From: Planococcus soli
GTDB taxonomy: Bacteria > Bacillota > Bacilli > Bacillales_A > Planococcaceae
Reading direction: 5' to 3'
Length of the DNA stretch: 64,000 nt
NCBI RefSeq assembly: GCF_016881065.1
Contig: NZ_WXYN01000022.1
Span: forward strand, 186,001-250,000
How positions within the stretch are numbered: position 1 is the first letter of the stretch; every line of letters starts with the position of its first letter. Both the position numbers and the translations under genes were made by a program. Shown one piece after another: positions 1-9,081 of the stretch. Under the pieces are notes generated by a model, which saw nothing but the letters and a program-made list of their open reading frames with translations, searched no databases and had not been told where the DNA came from.

Positions 1-540
1 GCCGCGGTCATGGTGCTGACTCAATTGATCATGTTTGCCATTATGACGATGACACCAATCCACATGGGACATTATGGGCATGACCTGGAAGCTGTCGGCT
101 TGGTCATCGGCATCCACATAGCGGCCATGTACTTGCCGTCTATTGTCACCGGTGTCCTGGTCGACAAATTAGGGAGGATCGTCATGACGGCAGCGGCTGG
201 GGTAACGTTTATGGCTGCTGGAATTGTGGCCGCTTTGGCGCCAAGTGATTCCTTATTGGTACTGATTGTCGCTTTGGCTCTCCTTGGGCTTGGGTGGAAC
301 TTCGGATTGATCAGCGGAACCACGCTCATTGTGGATTCGACGCATCCTTCCACACGGGCAAAAACGCAGGGGACAGTTGATGTGCTCGTTGCGTTGGCTG
401 GTGCAACAGGCGGAGGGATTTCAGGAATGGTTATGGCACAGACCAGCTATGCTGCAATGTCTTTGGTTGGCGGCTTTCTGGCTTTGGCTCTAATCCCGGT
501 TGTTCTTTGGTCAACGAGAAAGGGAAAAGCGAATGGTTGA
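1..540 (+). CDS. MFS transporter, C-terminal part (5' end outside window)
   Basis: The reading frame is open from the first base, so this is the C-terminal portion of a longer protein. It shows about five to six hydrophobic helices and the loop GVLVDKLGRI, which resembles the conserved G-x-x-x-D-x-x-G-R motif between helices 2-3 or 8-9 of major facilitator proteins. Drug or metabolite export is possible but the substrate cannot be told from this half. It ends in a basic tail (STRKGKANG) as expected for a cytoplasmic C-terminus. It converges with the next gene on a shared hairpin terminator. MFS assignment is fairly sure; the function is not. Confidence 0.75.
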   Translation, partial: AAVMVLTQLIMFAIMTMTPIHMGHYGHDLEAVGLVIGIHIAAMYLPSIVTGVLVDKLGRIVMTAAAGVTFMAAGIVAALAPSDSLLVLIVALALLGLGWNFGLISGTTLIVDSTHPSTRAKTQGTVDVLVALAGATGGGISGMVMAQTSYAAMSLVGGFLALALIPVVLWSTRKGKANG

Positions 541-616
541 AAAAGGCTAAAAAAGATTTGAATTTTGGGCTTGCTTAAGGCGAGGACAAGAGCTTGTAAA
601 AATTCAGATGTCATTG

Positions 617-653
617 AAAAAAGCTCCATTCACATTTGTGAACGGAGCTTTTT
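617..653. terminator. Bidirectional terminator between MFS gene and SDR gene
   Basis: AAAAAAGCTCC on the left pairs with GGAGCTTTTTT on the right around a short AT-rich loop. A-tract and T-tract on the two sides make it usable from both strands, which suits the convergent genes. Confidence 0.8.
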
Positions 654-668
654 GTATAACTGACTGTT

Positions 669-1385
669 TTATGGGTTTGTCGACCAAAGTCCGGCTGATT
701 TCAACAAAACACGCGGATGCAGCTTGAGCTGGGCAACCATCATTTCAGCAAGGTCCTCCGGCTGCATAACTTTGTCGGGATTGCCGTCGGTCAGGTTTGC
801 TTCAACTGCCAGGTCTGTGGCAACTGTACTCGGAGTTAAGGCACTCACGCGGATATTGTGCTTTCTGACTTCCAGCATCAATGATTCTGTCAATCCCATA
901 ACTCCAAACTTTGAGGCGCTGTAAGCACTTGTTACAGGTGCACCTTTTTGTCCGGCTGTTGAAGAGATATTGATGACATCGCCTGATTGGCGCTCGATCA
1001 TTTGCGGCAATACAGCGCGAGTCACGTAATACACGCCCATCAGATTGGTATCGATAATGCCTTTGAATTCTTCAGGCGACAGTTCAAGAAACTTGCCGAA
1101 CTTGCCGATTCCCGCATTGTTGATCAGGATATCAATCGATCCCAATTCAGCCAATACATGTTCAACTGCTGCATTGACCGCTTCCGGATCTGCAACATCA
1201 GCTACTGCGTATACTGCTTTTACTCCGTATTGCGCCAATTCTGATGCAACGTTCTCAAGGTTTTCAGCTGTGCGGCCAACAAGCCCGACATTTATTCCTT
1301 CTGCTGCAAAGGCGATGGCGGTAGCCCGGCCAATTCCTTTTCCAGCTCCTGTAATCAACGCATTTTTTCCTGTTAAGTTTTGCAT
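669..1385 (-). CDS. SDR family NAD(P)-dependent oxidoreductase, FabG-like
   Basis: A 238-residue classical short-chain dehydrogenase. The Rossmann motif TGAGKGIG lies near residues 11-19, the structural NNAG motif near residue 90, and the catalytic Ser and YSASK Tyr/Lys near residues 140-160. Such enzymes reduce or oxidise a carbonyl or hydroxyl on small or acyl-carrier-bound substrates. FabG-like 3-oxoacyl reductase is the nearest general label, but the gene stands alone, away from fatty acid genes, so the substrate is unknown. The ATG is preceded by AAGGAG at good spacing. It is transcribed toward the shared terminator at 617-653. Confidence 0.8.
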   Translation of the reverse strand: MQNLTGKNALITGAGKGIGRATAIAFAAEGINVGLVGRTAENLENVASELAQYGVKAVYAVADVADPEAVNAAVEHVLAELGSIDILINNAGIGKFGKFLELSPEEFKGIIDTNLMGVYYVTRAVLPQMIERQSGDVINISSTAGQKGAPVTSAYSASKFGVMGLTESLMLEVRKHNIRVSALTPSTVATDLAVEANLTDGNPDKVMQPEDLAEMMVAQLKLHPRVLLKSAGLWSTNP

Positions 1386-1515
1386 ATGGACAGCTCCTTC
1401 TTTAATAAAAGTTCACGTAAAATAGTTTAACATGAATGCTCAGCAGGAAGCCTGTTCAGCGCCTTTTGGAAGAGTGTCAAACGATATTCATCCATAGGCA
1501 GGTCCGACTAATTTA

Positions 1516-1544
1516 TTGACTATTTAAAAAAACGCACGTATACT
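1516..1544 (+). promoter_or_regulatory. Sigma-A promoter of the GH65/ABC operon
   Basis: TTGACT (1516-1521) and TATACT (1539-1544) are separated by 17 bp, close to the sigma-A consensus. The predicted start near 1551 coincides with the operator at 1551-1564. The leader to the first gene is about 140 nt. Confidence 0.7.
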
Positions 1545-1550
1545 AACAAA

Positions 1551-1564
1551 TGTAAGCGCTTAAA
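1551..1564 (+). promoter_or_regulatory. cre-like / LacI-type operator at the transcription start
   Basis: TGTAAGCGCTTAAA matches the CcpA cre consensus TGWAANCGNTNWCA at all but one position and contains the palindrome TAAGCGCTTA. It lies right at the predicted start, where a bound repressor would block initiation. It could bind CcpA or the LacI-family regulator encoded at 8015. Confidence 0.6.
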
Positions 1565-1637
1565 TGTTGGATTACACGTTTTGAGGAATGGGAAAGTTAT
1601 CCATTGTGAGAGAACGTATATATTTTTACCTCGAACA

Positions 1638-1647
1638 AAAACGTTTT
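1638..1647. promoter_or_regulatory. Second LacI-type palindrome in the leader
   Basis: AAAACGTTTT is a perfect 10-bp palindrome with the central CG typical of LacI/GalR-family operators. It sits in the untranslated leader about 50 bp before the first gene. The assignment to the local LacI regulator is inference. Confidence 0.4.
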
Positions 1648-1689
1648 CGTAAATTTCGAAACGGCATTTAGGGAGGAGATTCTCTACAT

Positions 1690-4074
1690 ATGATGGACTA
1701 TACACAAGGAAAAAATAAGCTTGAGAACTGGATCGTTTCCGAGATGGGATTTTCTCCCGACTCACTGGGGAAATGCGAAGCAATCATGTCTCTCGGCAAT
1801 GGTTATATGGGACTCCGGTCAGCAACAGAAGAACCGTACATCAATGAAACGAGAGATATGTTTGTCAGTGGGACATTCAATAAGGCTTTTGAAAATGAGG
1901 CAACCGAACTCCCAAACTTGGCGGATATAACCAGGATGAATATCCGGGTTGATGGCGAACGTTTTAGTTTAGAACTTGGAAAAATTAACAGCTACATGCG
2001 GCAGCTGAACTTGAAGACAGCTGAACTGACGAGAAGCTTTGACTGGGTGTCGCCGCTCGGCAAAGAACTGCGATTTGTTTTCAAGCGATTTGTATCCCTT
2101 CATGATCTGCACTTAATCGGCATGAAAATGGAAGTCGAATGCCTGGCTGCCCCGGTTGATTTTTCGTTCGAGTCAGGAATAGATGCGCAGGTGAATAACT
2201 CAGGCAGCCAGCATTTTCTGGAAGGGGACCGCAGGATTTTCGATAAGCAGTTTATCCAGCTGGTACAGACGACTAATGAGTCAGGAATCGATGTTGTGAT
2301 TAACACCGCACATAAAATAACAGTAAACGGACAACCTGCTGAAAATGAACCGAACATGAAAATGAATCGGAGAAAAGTCTGGCAGAGCTATGAGTTCGAG
2401 CTGCAGCCAAACGATAAGCTGGAAGTTGAAAAACTGACGACTTTGTACACGAGCAGAGACAAGGAAGCCGATAATGATTCGTATAGCTTAGAAGAGCTGC
2501 GCGAGCAATCATTGCAAGCGTTGAAAAAGAGCGTAAAAGAGGGGTATGGCCTTCTTTTCAATGCACATCAAAAAGAGTGGGAAGAAAAAGTCTGGAATGT
2601 CCACAACTTTGAGATTGGCAGTGAGGATGGTTTTGATCAACTGGCAATGAGGTTTTCGCTTTATCATTTGACCTGTATGACACCTGCACACGATGACAGA
2701 ATGGGAATCGCTGCTAAAGGCCTCAGTGGCGAGGGCTATAAAGGGCATTCATTTTGGGATACGGAATTATTCATTTTGCCATTTTTCATTTATTCAAATC
2801 CTGAAATTGCCAGGTCCCTCCTGATTTACCGTTACCGCGGACTGGTTGGGGCACGGAAAAAAGCAATGGAAAATGGTTATGAAGGCGCCATGTATCCATG
2901 GGAAATGGCGTGGCCTACAGACGGCGAAGTAACTCCTGAATGGGGCGACATTGATATCGTCACAGGAACCCAGACGAAAATTTGGCCAGGCTTTATCGAA
3001 CAGCACATTTCGGCAGACATCGCATTTGCGGTTTACCAATACGATAATGTAACTAATGACCCTGAATTTCTAGAGGATTATGGTTATGAAATCGTCTTTG
3101 ATACAGCGAGGTTCTGGGCAAGCCGCCTTGAATGGAACGACGAGAAAAAGGAATACCATATCAACGGAGTAATTGGACCAGATGAATACAAAGAGCATAT
3201 AGACAATAATGCGTTCACCAACTACATGGCCTACTTCAATATGAAGTTGGCAATCCGCTATTATGAAAAGCTGGAGAAGGAAAATCCTGAACTTTTGGAA
3301 AAACTGAAGGGGCTCCTACAGTTGGAAAGGGCCTTTGCAGACTGGAGCCTGAAAGCAGATGCGATTTACTTGCCTGCCCCCCGTAAGGAGGATCTGGTAA
3401 TCGCGCAGGATGATACTTACCTGTATTTAAAAGAAATTGATCTTTCAAAATACAAAAATCAGGACCGTGTCAGAACGATATACGATGATTACAACTCAGA
3501 ACAGATCAACGCCATTCAAGTATCCAAACAGGCGGATACGTTAATCCTCCTGTATTTACTGGAACAGACTTTCCTGCATGACGATCCGCGCATCGCCGGC
3601 AATGTGAAAAGAGCAAACTTCCGCTATTACGAACCGAAGACTTTGCACGATTCTTCATTAAGCTTGACGACGCATGCCATTGTGGCAAGTGATATCGGAG
3701 ACAGAGATCTCGCTTATTCCTTGTTTAAAAAGTCTACTGAAATCGATTTAGGGCCGAAGATGAACACATCGGACATGGGTATTCATGCAGCGTCAATCGG
3801 CGGGATTTGGAAAACGGCAGTCTTTGGGTTTGCGGGAGTTCGCTTGGCGGATAAAATACTGAAAGTCAATCCGGCTTTGCCGGATCATTGGACCCATTTG
3901 AAGTTTGCAATTCAGTGGCAAGGCCAGACAGTCACATTTTCCATTACCCAATCCAAGCTAAGTGTCACAGTAAGTGGTGGAAAGACCTTGGCATTCGAAA
4001 ATGGTGGGAACCTTTACACGTGTGAGGAAAGCATTGATATTCCGATTGCAGCAGCCAGCAGCGCATCCCATTAA
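1690..4074 (+). CDS. GH65 family glycoside phosphorylase (first copy)
   Basis: A 794-residue GH65 protein, the usual length for maltose, trehalose, kojibiose or nigerose phosphorylase. These cytoplasmic enzymes split an alpha-glucoside with phosphate to give beta-glucose 1-phosphate. The N-terminal sandwich domain holds SLGNGYMGLR (near residues 34-43). The barrel carries KGLSGEGYKGHSFWDTE near 345 and the catalytic acid Glu499 in GPDEY. The late KQAD and TLHDSSLS segments are also family hallmarks. The start ATG at 1690 follows GGAGG at somewhat long spacing; an ATG immediately after is an alternative. It heads an operon with an ABC importer, beta-phosphoglucomutase and a second GH65. Exact substrate is not readable from sequence. 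Confidence 0.88.
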   Translation: MMDYTQGKNKLENWIVSEMGFSPDSLGKCEAIMSLGNGYMGLRSATEEPYINETRDMFVSGTFNKAFENEATELPNLADITRMNIRVDGERFSLELGKINSYMRQLNLKTAELTRSFDWVSPLGKELRFVFKRFVSLHDLHLIGMKMEVECLAAPVDFSFESGIDAQVNNSGSQHFLEGDRRIFDKQFIQLVQTTNESGIDVVINTAHKITVNGQPAENEPNMKMNRRKVWQSYEFELQPNDKLEVEKLTTLYTSRDKEADNDSYSLEELREQSLQALKKSVKEGYGLLFNAHQKEWEEKVWNVHNFEIGSEDGFDQLAMRFSLYHLTCMTPAHDDRMGIAAKGLSGEGYKGHSFWDTELFILPFFIYSNPEIARSLLIYRYRGLVGARKKAMENGYEGAMYPWEMAWPTDGEVTPEWGDIDIVTGTQTKIWPGFIEQHISADIAFAVYQYDNVTNDPEFLEDYGYEIVFDTARFWASRLEWNDEKKEYHINGVIGPDEYKEHIDNNAFTNYMAYFNMKLAIRYYEKLEKENPELLEKLKGLLQLERAFADWSLKADAIYLPAPRKEDLVIAQDDTYLYLKEIDLSKYKNQDRVRTIYDDYNSEQINAIQVSKQADTLILLYLLEQTFLHDDPRIAGNVKRANFRYYEPKTLHDSSLSLTTHAIVASDIGDRDLAYSLFKKSTEIDLGPKMNTSDMGIHAASIGGIWKTAVFGFAGVRLADKILKVNPALPDHWTHLKFAIQWQGQTVTFSITQSKLSVTVSGGKTLAFENGGNLYTCEESIDIPIAAASSASH

Positions 4075-4169
4075 AGGCTTGTTGCGGGCATGCTGGAAAA
4101 ATTGGTAGTTATAAGATGATTTATTCATTTTATTTACTATAGCAGTAAAAATGACAAGGGGGAGTTTAC

Positions 4170-5408
4170 ATGACGTTTCAAAAGAAGTTGGTTGGTGGTT
4201 TAGTTTTAGCTCCATTAATGCTGGCACTCGCAGCATGCAGCGGAGGAGATGATAGCAGTGAGGGCGGCGGAGAATCCAGTGAACAAAAAATCACGATCTT
4301 CCAAAGCAAGGTAGAGATTTCCGATCAGTTGGCGGCTTTGGCTGAAGAGTATACGGAAGAAACGGGCGTTGAAGTGGAAGTTTTAGGCACCACGGGCGAC
4401 GATTATTTCCAGCAGCTGCAAATTCGTTTGAACAGTGAACAGGGACCATCTATTTTCAGTCTTCAAAACGTGACAGAAGCCGAAAGATTAGAATCGTACG
4501 TTTATGATTTAAGCTCTGAAGAATACATTGAACATATTGCTCCGGATATGGAGTTGGCACTTGGAGAGAAAATCGTCGGTGTACCATATGGCGTTGAAGG
4601 ATTTGGGATGATTTACAATAAGGACCTTGTTAGTCCAGAAGATGTAGCTGATTATGAGTCTTTCGTCAGCACGCTGGAAGAATTCAATGCAGAAGGCATC
4701 AATGGATTTAGCTTGGCGCAAGATGCTTATTTCCTCATCGGACACATCAGCAACTATCCGTTCTCTGTCCAGGAAGATCCGTACGGTTTTGTTGAACAAA
4801 TGAATGCGGGTGAAGTGACAGCGGCAGAAACACCGGAATTTCAGGAATTCGCTGATTTCATGGTAGCTATCAAAGAAAACACACCGACGCCGCTAAGCAT
4901 GACGTACGATCAGCAGATCGGTGACTTTGCAGCAGGACAAACTGCCATGATCCATCAAGGAAACTGGGCTTCAGGCATCCTTTCAGAGTTTGAATATGAT
5001 TTTGAAATCGGCATGCTGCCATTCCCATTGATGGGCAATGACAAATTAGCTGTCGGAGTTGGCAACAACTGGGCCATCAATAGCCAAAAAGATGAAGCAG
5101 AAGTTCAAGCAGCAAATGATTTCTTGAACTGGATGTCAACAAGCGAAACTGGACACCGTTATATTGTTGAAGAGTTTGGATTTGTTCCTGCTCTAACGAA
5201 TATCGATGCCGGCGAACTGGATCCGTTATCTCAAGCAGTTCTTGATGCTACGAATGACGGCGAAACAATTCCATGGGCGCAAAGCGTCTATCCAGCCAAT
5301 ATTGTTCCTAATGACCTTACGCCATTTGCACAAGCATTTTTCTCAGAAGATATGACTGCTGAGGAATTCCTGCAAGGCTTCGATGAAGCGTGGCAAGGTG
5401 CTCAATAA
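4170..5408 (+). CDS. Sugar ABC transporter substrate-binding lipoprotein
   Basis: A 412-residue extracellular solute-binding protein of the family-1 (maltose/oligosaccharide) type. The signal peptide ends in a lipobox LAAC with the lipidated Cys23, followed by a Gly/Ser/Glu-rich linker, so the mature protein is anchored outside the membrane. It should capture the disaccharide or oligosaccharide that the flanking GH65 enzymes cleave. AAGGGGGAG precedes the ATG. It is followed by a strong hairpin and then two permease genes, but no ATPase gene, as is usual for importers energised by a shared MsmX-like ATPase. Confidence 0.9.
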   Translation: MTFQKKLVGGLVLAPLMLALAACSGGDDSSEGGGESSEQKITIFQSKVEISDQLAALAEEYTEETGVEVEVLGTTGDDYFQQLQIRLNSEQGPSIFSLQNVTEAERLESYVYDLSSEEYIEHIAPDMELALGEKIVGVPYGVEGFGMIYNKDLVSPEDVADYESFVSTLEEFNAEGINGFSLAQDAYFLIGHISNYPFSVQEDPYGFVEQMNAGEVTAAETPEFQEFADFMVAIKENTPTPLSMTYDQQIGDFAAGQTAMIHQGNWASGILSEFEYDFEIGMLPFPLMGNDKLAVGVGNNWAINSQKDEAEVQAANDFLNWMSTSETGHRYIVEEFGFVPALTNIDAGELDPLSQAVLDATNDGETIPWAQSVYPANIVPNDLTPFAQAFFSEDMTAEEFLQGFDEAWQGAQ

Positions 5409-5430
5409 TCAATAGAATGGATTTGAATGT

Positions 5431-5455
5431 GGACACACCTTTCTCTGGTGTGTCC
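5431..5455 (+). terminator. Intercistronic hairpin after the binding-protein gene
   Basis: GGACACACC pairs perfectly with GGTGTGTCC across a 7-nt loop. The downstream bases are AAAAATTCTT rather than a T-run, so it looks more like an mRNA 3'-end stabiliser or a leaky terminator. That would leave the binding-protein message more abundant than the permease message. Confidence 0.65.
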
Positions 5456-5496
5456 AAAAATTCTTCTAGCATAAACCACCAGGAAGAAGGGATGAC

Positions 5497-6372
5497 ATGA
5501 AAAACAAAAACAAAAAGAAATGGTATATCCTCTTTACTGTGCCCCTGTTGATCATTTTCACTACGGTAGTCATAATCCCATTTTTAATCGGAATTTATTA
5601 CTCATTCTTTGAATGGGACGGCATCGCAGCAAACGCCAAAGAATTTGTCGGATTCGATAACTTTGTGGAATTGGCAGGAGATGAACGTTTTCGTGAGTCA
5701 GCCTGGCTGACCATCCTCTTTACGGTGTTATCGGTCATCACCATTAACGCGATCGGACTGGCCTTCGCTCTTTTGGTCACTTCTAAAATCAAATCAGCCA
5801 ATGCGGCGCGCACGATGCTGTTTATGCCTTATTTGATTGGCGGCTTGATTTTGGGCTATATTTGGCAGTTCGTCTTTTTAGATGTATTCACGTTGCTCGG
5901 TGAAGTAACTGGATTGGATCAAATATTCTTTAACTGGCTGGTCGATCCGGAGTTTGCCTTGTTTGGATTGGTTTTTGTTTTCACATGGCAAATGGCTGGT
6001 TACATCATGATCATTTATATCGCAGGCCTCCAAGGGATTCCGAACGATGTCATAGAAGCTTCTAAAATAGATGGAGCAAGCCCATGGCAAAGGTTCATGA
6101 GAATCACGCTGCCATTGTTGATGCCGGCGCTGACGATCAGCTTGTTTTTGACTCTTTCATCGGCCTTTAAAATTTACGATGTCAACTTGTCGTTGACTGG
6201 CGGCGGACCCGCAAATGCCACGGAATTGTTTGCAATGAACATTTACAATGAAATTTTCGGCAGCGGAAATTACGGCCTTGGCCAAGCAAAAGCCATCGTG
6301 TTCTTCTTGATCGTGGCGGCTATTACCTTGACACAGGTTTACATTACGAAGAAGCGGGAGGTTGAAATGTGA
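5497..6372 (+). CDS. Sugar ABC transporter permease, MalF-type
   Basis: A 291-residue integral membrane protein with about six helices. The cytoplasmic EAA loop reads EASKIDGASPWQRF and would dock the ATPase. It pairs with the next gene to form the membrane channel of the importer. The ORF stop overlaps the start of the next gene by one base (TGATG at 6370-6374), which indicates translational coupling. AGGAAGAAGGG precedes the ATG. Confidence 0.9.
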   Translation: MKNKNKKKWYILFTVPLLIIFTTVVIIPFLIGIYYSFFEWDGIAANAKEFVGFDNFVELAGDERFRESAWLTILFTVLSVITINAIGLAFALLVTSKIKSANAARTMLFMPYLIGGLILGYIWQFVFLDVFTLLGEVTGLDQIFFNWLVDPEFALFGLVFVFTWQMAGYIMIIYIAGLQGIPNDVIEASKIDGASPWQRFMRITLPLLMPALTISLFLTLSSAFKIYDVNLSLTGGGPANATELFAMNIYNEIFGSGNYGLGQAKAIVFFLIVAAITLTQVYITKKREVEM

Positions 6373-7208
6373 TGAGTAGAACACTGGATTTCCTAAAAGC
6401 GGCGTTGTTGATTGTGCTTGCGCTTTTTTTCTTGTCCCCCATCTACATAATCATCGTCAACTCTTTCAAGGATCGGCAGGAATTGTATGATAACCCGCTG
6501 ACTTTGCCCGACAGCTTCAGTTTTCAATATTATGTGGAAGCAATGGATAAAATGAATTTTTTGAGTGCTTTTGGCAATTCTTTGTACATCACGATTGTCT
6601 CTGTAGTGCTGATCGTTATCTTGTCTTCCATGACCGCATGGATGCTGGTGAGAACCGACGATAAGCTGAGCATGGTGATCTTTATGGTCTTCATCGCGAC
6701 CATGCTGATTCCTTTCCAGACCTTGATGATGCCGTTGATGCAATTTATGAGTACCTTGACGAATACATTGAATATCCCGATGTACAACACTCTCGAAGGG
6801 TTGATATTCATGAATATCGGCTTTCATTCCAGTCTTTCAGTCTTTCTTTACCACGGTTTTATCAAGTCGATTCCGATTACGTTGGAAGAAGCGGCAACGA
6901 TTGACGGCGCTTCGAAATTCGGTGTTTTTTGGCGCATTATTTTCCCCATGCTGAAGCCGATCACCGCTACTGTGATGATTTTGAATGTCATCAGTATTTG
7001 GAATGACTTTCTCTTGCCGTCGCTTACGCTGATTGATACGGACCTGCGGACGATTCCGTTGTCGACGTTCTACTTTTTTGGTGAATTTACCATTCAATGG
7101 AACTTGGCAATGGCCGGTTTGACCTTGACCATTATTCCAGTGGTAATATTCTATGCATTGGCACAAAAACACATCATTAAAGGAATAGGGGAGGGCGCAG
7201 TCAAGTGA
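6372..7208 (+). CDS. Sugar ABC transporter permease, MalG-type
   Basis: A membrane protein of about 278 residues with six helices and a C-terminal EAA loop (EEAATIDGASKFGVF). It is the second half of the heterodimeric sugar channel. I place the start at ATG 6372, which overlaps the previous stop as TGATG; a GTG one codon upstream is possible but less likely. The gene is followed closely by a DUF624 protein. Confidence 0.9.
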   Translation: MSRTLDFLKAALLIVLALFFLSPIYIIIVNSFKDRQELYDNPLTLPDSFSFQYYVEAMDKMNFLSAFGNSLYITIVSVVLIVILSSMTAWMLVRTDDKLSMVIFMVFIATMLIPFQTLMMPLMQFMSTLTNTLNIPMYNTLEGLIFMNIGFHSSLSVFLYHGFIKSIPITLEEAATIDGASKFGVFWRIIFPMLKPITATVMILNVISIWNDFLLPSLTLIDTDLRTIPLSTFYFFGEFTIQWNLAMAGLTLTIIPVVIFYALAQKHIIKGIGEGAVK

Positions 7209-7233
7209 GTCTATCCTTACTGGAGGGAAAAGT

Positions 7234-7953
7234 ATGCGTGAATTTAGTGGTTTGACAGGAATCTTATATGCGCTGGCCGAATGGATCATGCGGTTCTTTA
7301 CAGTTAATATCCTATGGTTCATCTTCAATTTGCCAACAGTGTTCCTTGTCGCCAGTTTTTTCTTCAGTAATCCGGATGTAGGCATCGTGACGTATTTATT
7401 GCCGCTGGTGATTTTTATTCCATTCCTGTTTGTCCCGACTACAATTGCAATGTTTGCGGCAGTCCGGGAATGGATTTTGAACAAGGACCAGCCGTCTATT
7501 ACAAAATCCTACTTACTGCATTTGAAAAAATCCTATAAAAAGAGTATGGGCCTCGGCTTGGCATTAACAGGCATTTGGTTGATCTGGCTTGTCGATTTTC
7601 AGTTTTTCAAGAGTTTGAACGAAATGTGGGGAATGGCATTTTTAGCATTTGGCTGTGTCTTGTTCATCTATACGATTAACTTATTTTCACTGAGCGCCCA
7701 TTATCAGATGAAGAATACGGCACTGCTGAAAAACGCTTTTTTCATCACTGTCGGAAAGCCGGTTATGAGCCTTTTCATATTCGCAAGCAACCTGGCGTTA
7801 TTTTACGTCAGCATCACCCAACTGCAGTTTTTACTGCCGTTTTTCACAGGAGCACTGAGTGCTTACTTGTCTTTCCTCATGTTTTATCGCTTCACTTTGA
7901 AAGTCGAAGAAAAAGTGCAAGCTGCCAACCACAAGGAGCTTGATCTAAAGTGA
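7234..7953 (+). CDS. DUF624 (YesL-like) membrane protein
   Basis: A 239-residue protein with about five hydrophobic helices. The N-terminus (LAEWIMRFFTVNILWFIFNLP) and the AAVREWI segment are typical of the YesL/DUF624 family. Such genes commonly travel with sugar ABC importers and glycosidases in Bacillota, but their biochemical role is not established. It may assist importer assembly or sensing. TGGAGGGAAAAGT gives a good ribosome-binding site and the gene is 25 bp from the permease gene, so it belongs to the operon. A second DUF624 gene lies in the xylose cluster. Confidence 0.8.
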   Translation: MREFSGLTGILYALAEWIMRFFTVNILWFIFNLPTVFLVASFFFSNPDVGIVTYLLPLVIFIPFLFVPTTIAMFAAVREWILNKDQPSITKSYLLHLKKSYKKSMGLGLALTGIWLIWLVDFQFFKSLNEMWGMAFLAFGCVLFIYTINLFSLSAHYQMKNTALLKNAFFITVGKPVMSLFIFASNLALFYVSITQLQFLLPFFTGALSAYLSFLMFYRFTLKVEEKVQAANHKELDLK

Positions 7954-8014
7954 TTGGCGGAAGGTTGGAAATCGTTTCTATTTATACAAAATTTCGCAGG
8001 ATGTGGACTTAGTC

Positions 8015-9034
8015 ATGACGACAATAAAAGAAGTAGCCAAACAAGCCGGGGTATCAATCAGTGTTGTATCGAAAGCATTCAACAATTATGCGGACATCAA
8101 AGAGGAGACGCGCCAACGAATTTTTGCGGTGGCAAACGAGTTGAATTATACACCCAATATCGTGGCAAAGAATTTGTCTTCAAAAAAACAAATGACTTTC
8201 GGATTGATCACGTCAGGCGTGCTTAATAATAATGAAAAGGACAATAATGCCTTTGATGTATTCAAAGGCGTCTACACAGCTGTGTCCGAAAGCCAGTATG
8301 AGCTGTCCATTTTTCTGATAGACTCCCAGAGCCAAAAGCAAAAAAGCTATGTTCAATACTGCCGGGAGCGGAATATTGGCGGAGCGATTTTACAGGGAAT
8401 CCGTACAGATGATCAATATTACAAAGAATTGATCAATACCAATATCCCATGTGTCGTACTGGATATTATGACAGAGACGGATAATGGACTGATCGGCAGC
8501 GTATCAATCGATAACGTAAAAGCTGGCAAGAAAATTGCAGGTTACTTATTGGAGCGGAATCATCGTGACATCGTTGTGATGGCCGGCACAGAGGAAACAT
8601 ATGTGAATTCCGAACGCTTAAAAGGCGCCCGGCAAGCTTTTCAGGAACACAGGATCGTACTGGAAGATGATAGGATTCTCCACGCAGATTTTTCCGAGCA
8701 AAAAGCGTACCGTCTGGCAAAAGCCTATTTGCAGGAAAGCCAGCCGACCGCATTTCTCTGTTTCAGTGATTTGATGGCATTTGGAGTCATAAAGGCGATA
8801 CAGGAAAAAGGTTTAAGAATTCCAGAAGACATATCCGTTACCGGTTTTGATGATTTGGTATTGAGCCGCTACAGCCAGCCATCGCTTACTACGATTCGCC
8901 AGGATTTTATGGAAATCGGAAGATTATCAGCCGTGCTGCTGCAGGATTTAAAGGAAAGCAAAGCGGAGAAGCATCACATCTACGTAGAGCATCAGTTAGT
9001 GGAAAGAGAAAGCGTCAAGACGATCCTCACGTAA
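8015..9034 (+). CDS. LacI-family transcriptional regulator
   Basis: A 339-residue repressor. The first 20 residues after the ATG (TIKEVAKQAGVSISVVSKAF) are the classical LacI helix-turn-helix, and the hinge and periplasmic-binding-like sensor domain follow (ending in the GFDDLVLSRYSQPSLTTIRQD block). I choose ATG 8015 because LacI proteins start just before the helix-turn-helix; GTG 8003 would add four residues. It likely senses the imported sugar and controls this operon through the palindromes near 1551 and 1638. A weaker palindrome, GAAATCGTTTC at 7968-7978, lies just before this gene. Confidence 0.88.
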   Translation: MTTIKEVAKQAGVSISVVSKAFNNYADIKEETRQRIFAVANELNYTPNIVAKNLSSKKQMTFGLITSGVLNNNEKDNNAFDVFKGVYTAVSESQYELSIFLIDSQSQKQKSYVQYCRERNIGGAILQGIRTDDQYYKELINTNIPCVVLDIMTETDNGLIGSVSIDNVKAGKKIAGYLLERNHRDIVVMAGTEETYVNSERLKGARQAFQEHRIVLEDDRILHADFSEQKAYRLAKAYLQESQPTAFLCFSDLMAFGVIKAIQEKGLRIPEDISVTGFDDLVLSRYSQPSLTTIRQDFMEIGRLSAVLLQDLKESKAEKHHIYVEHQLVERESVKTILT

Positions 9035-9081
9035 AGGATGCATCCCAATTTATCGCAGGGCACAAGGAGGAAACAGAACAT

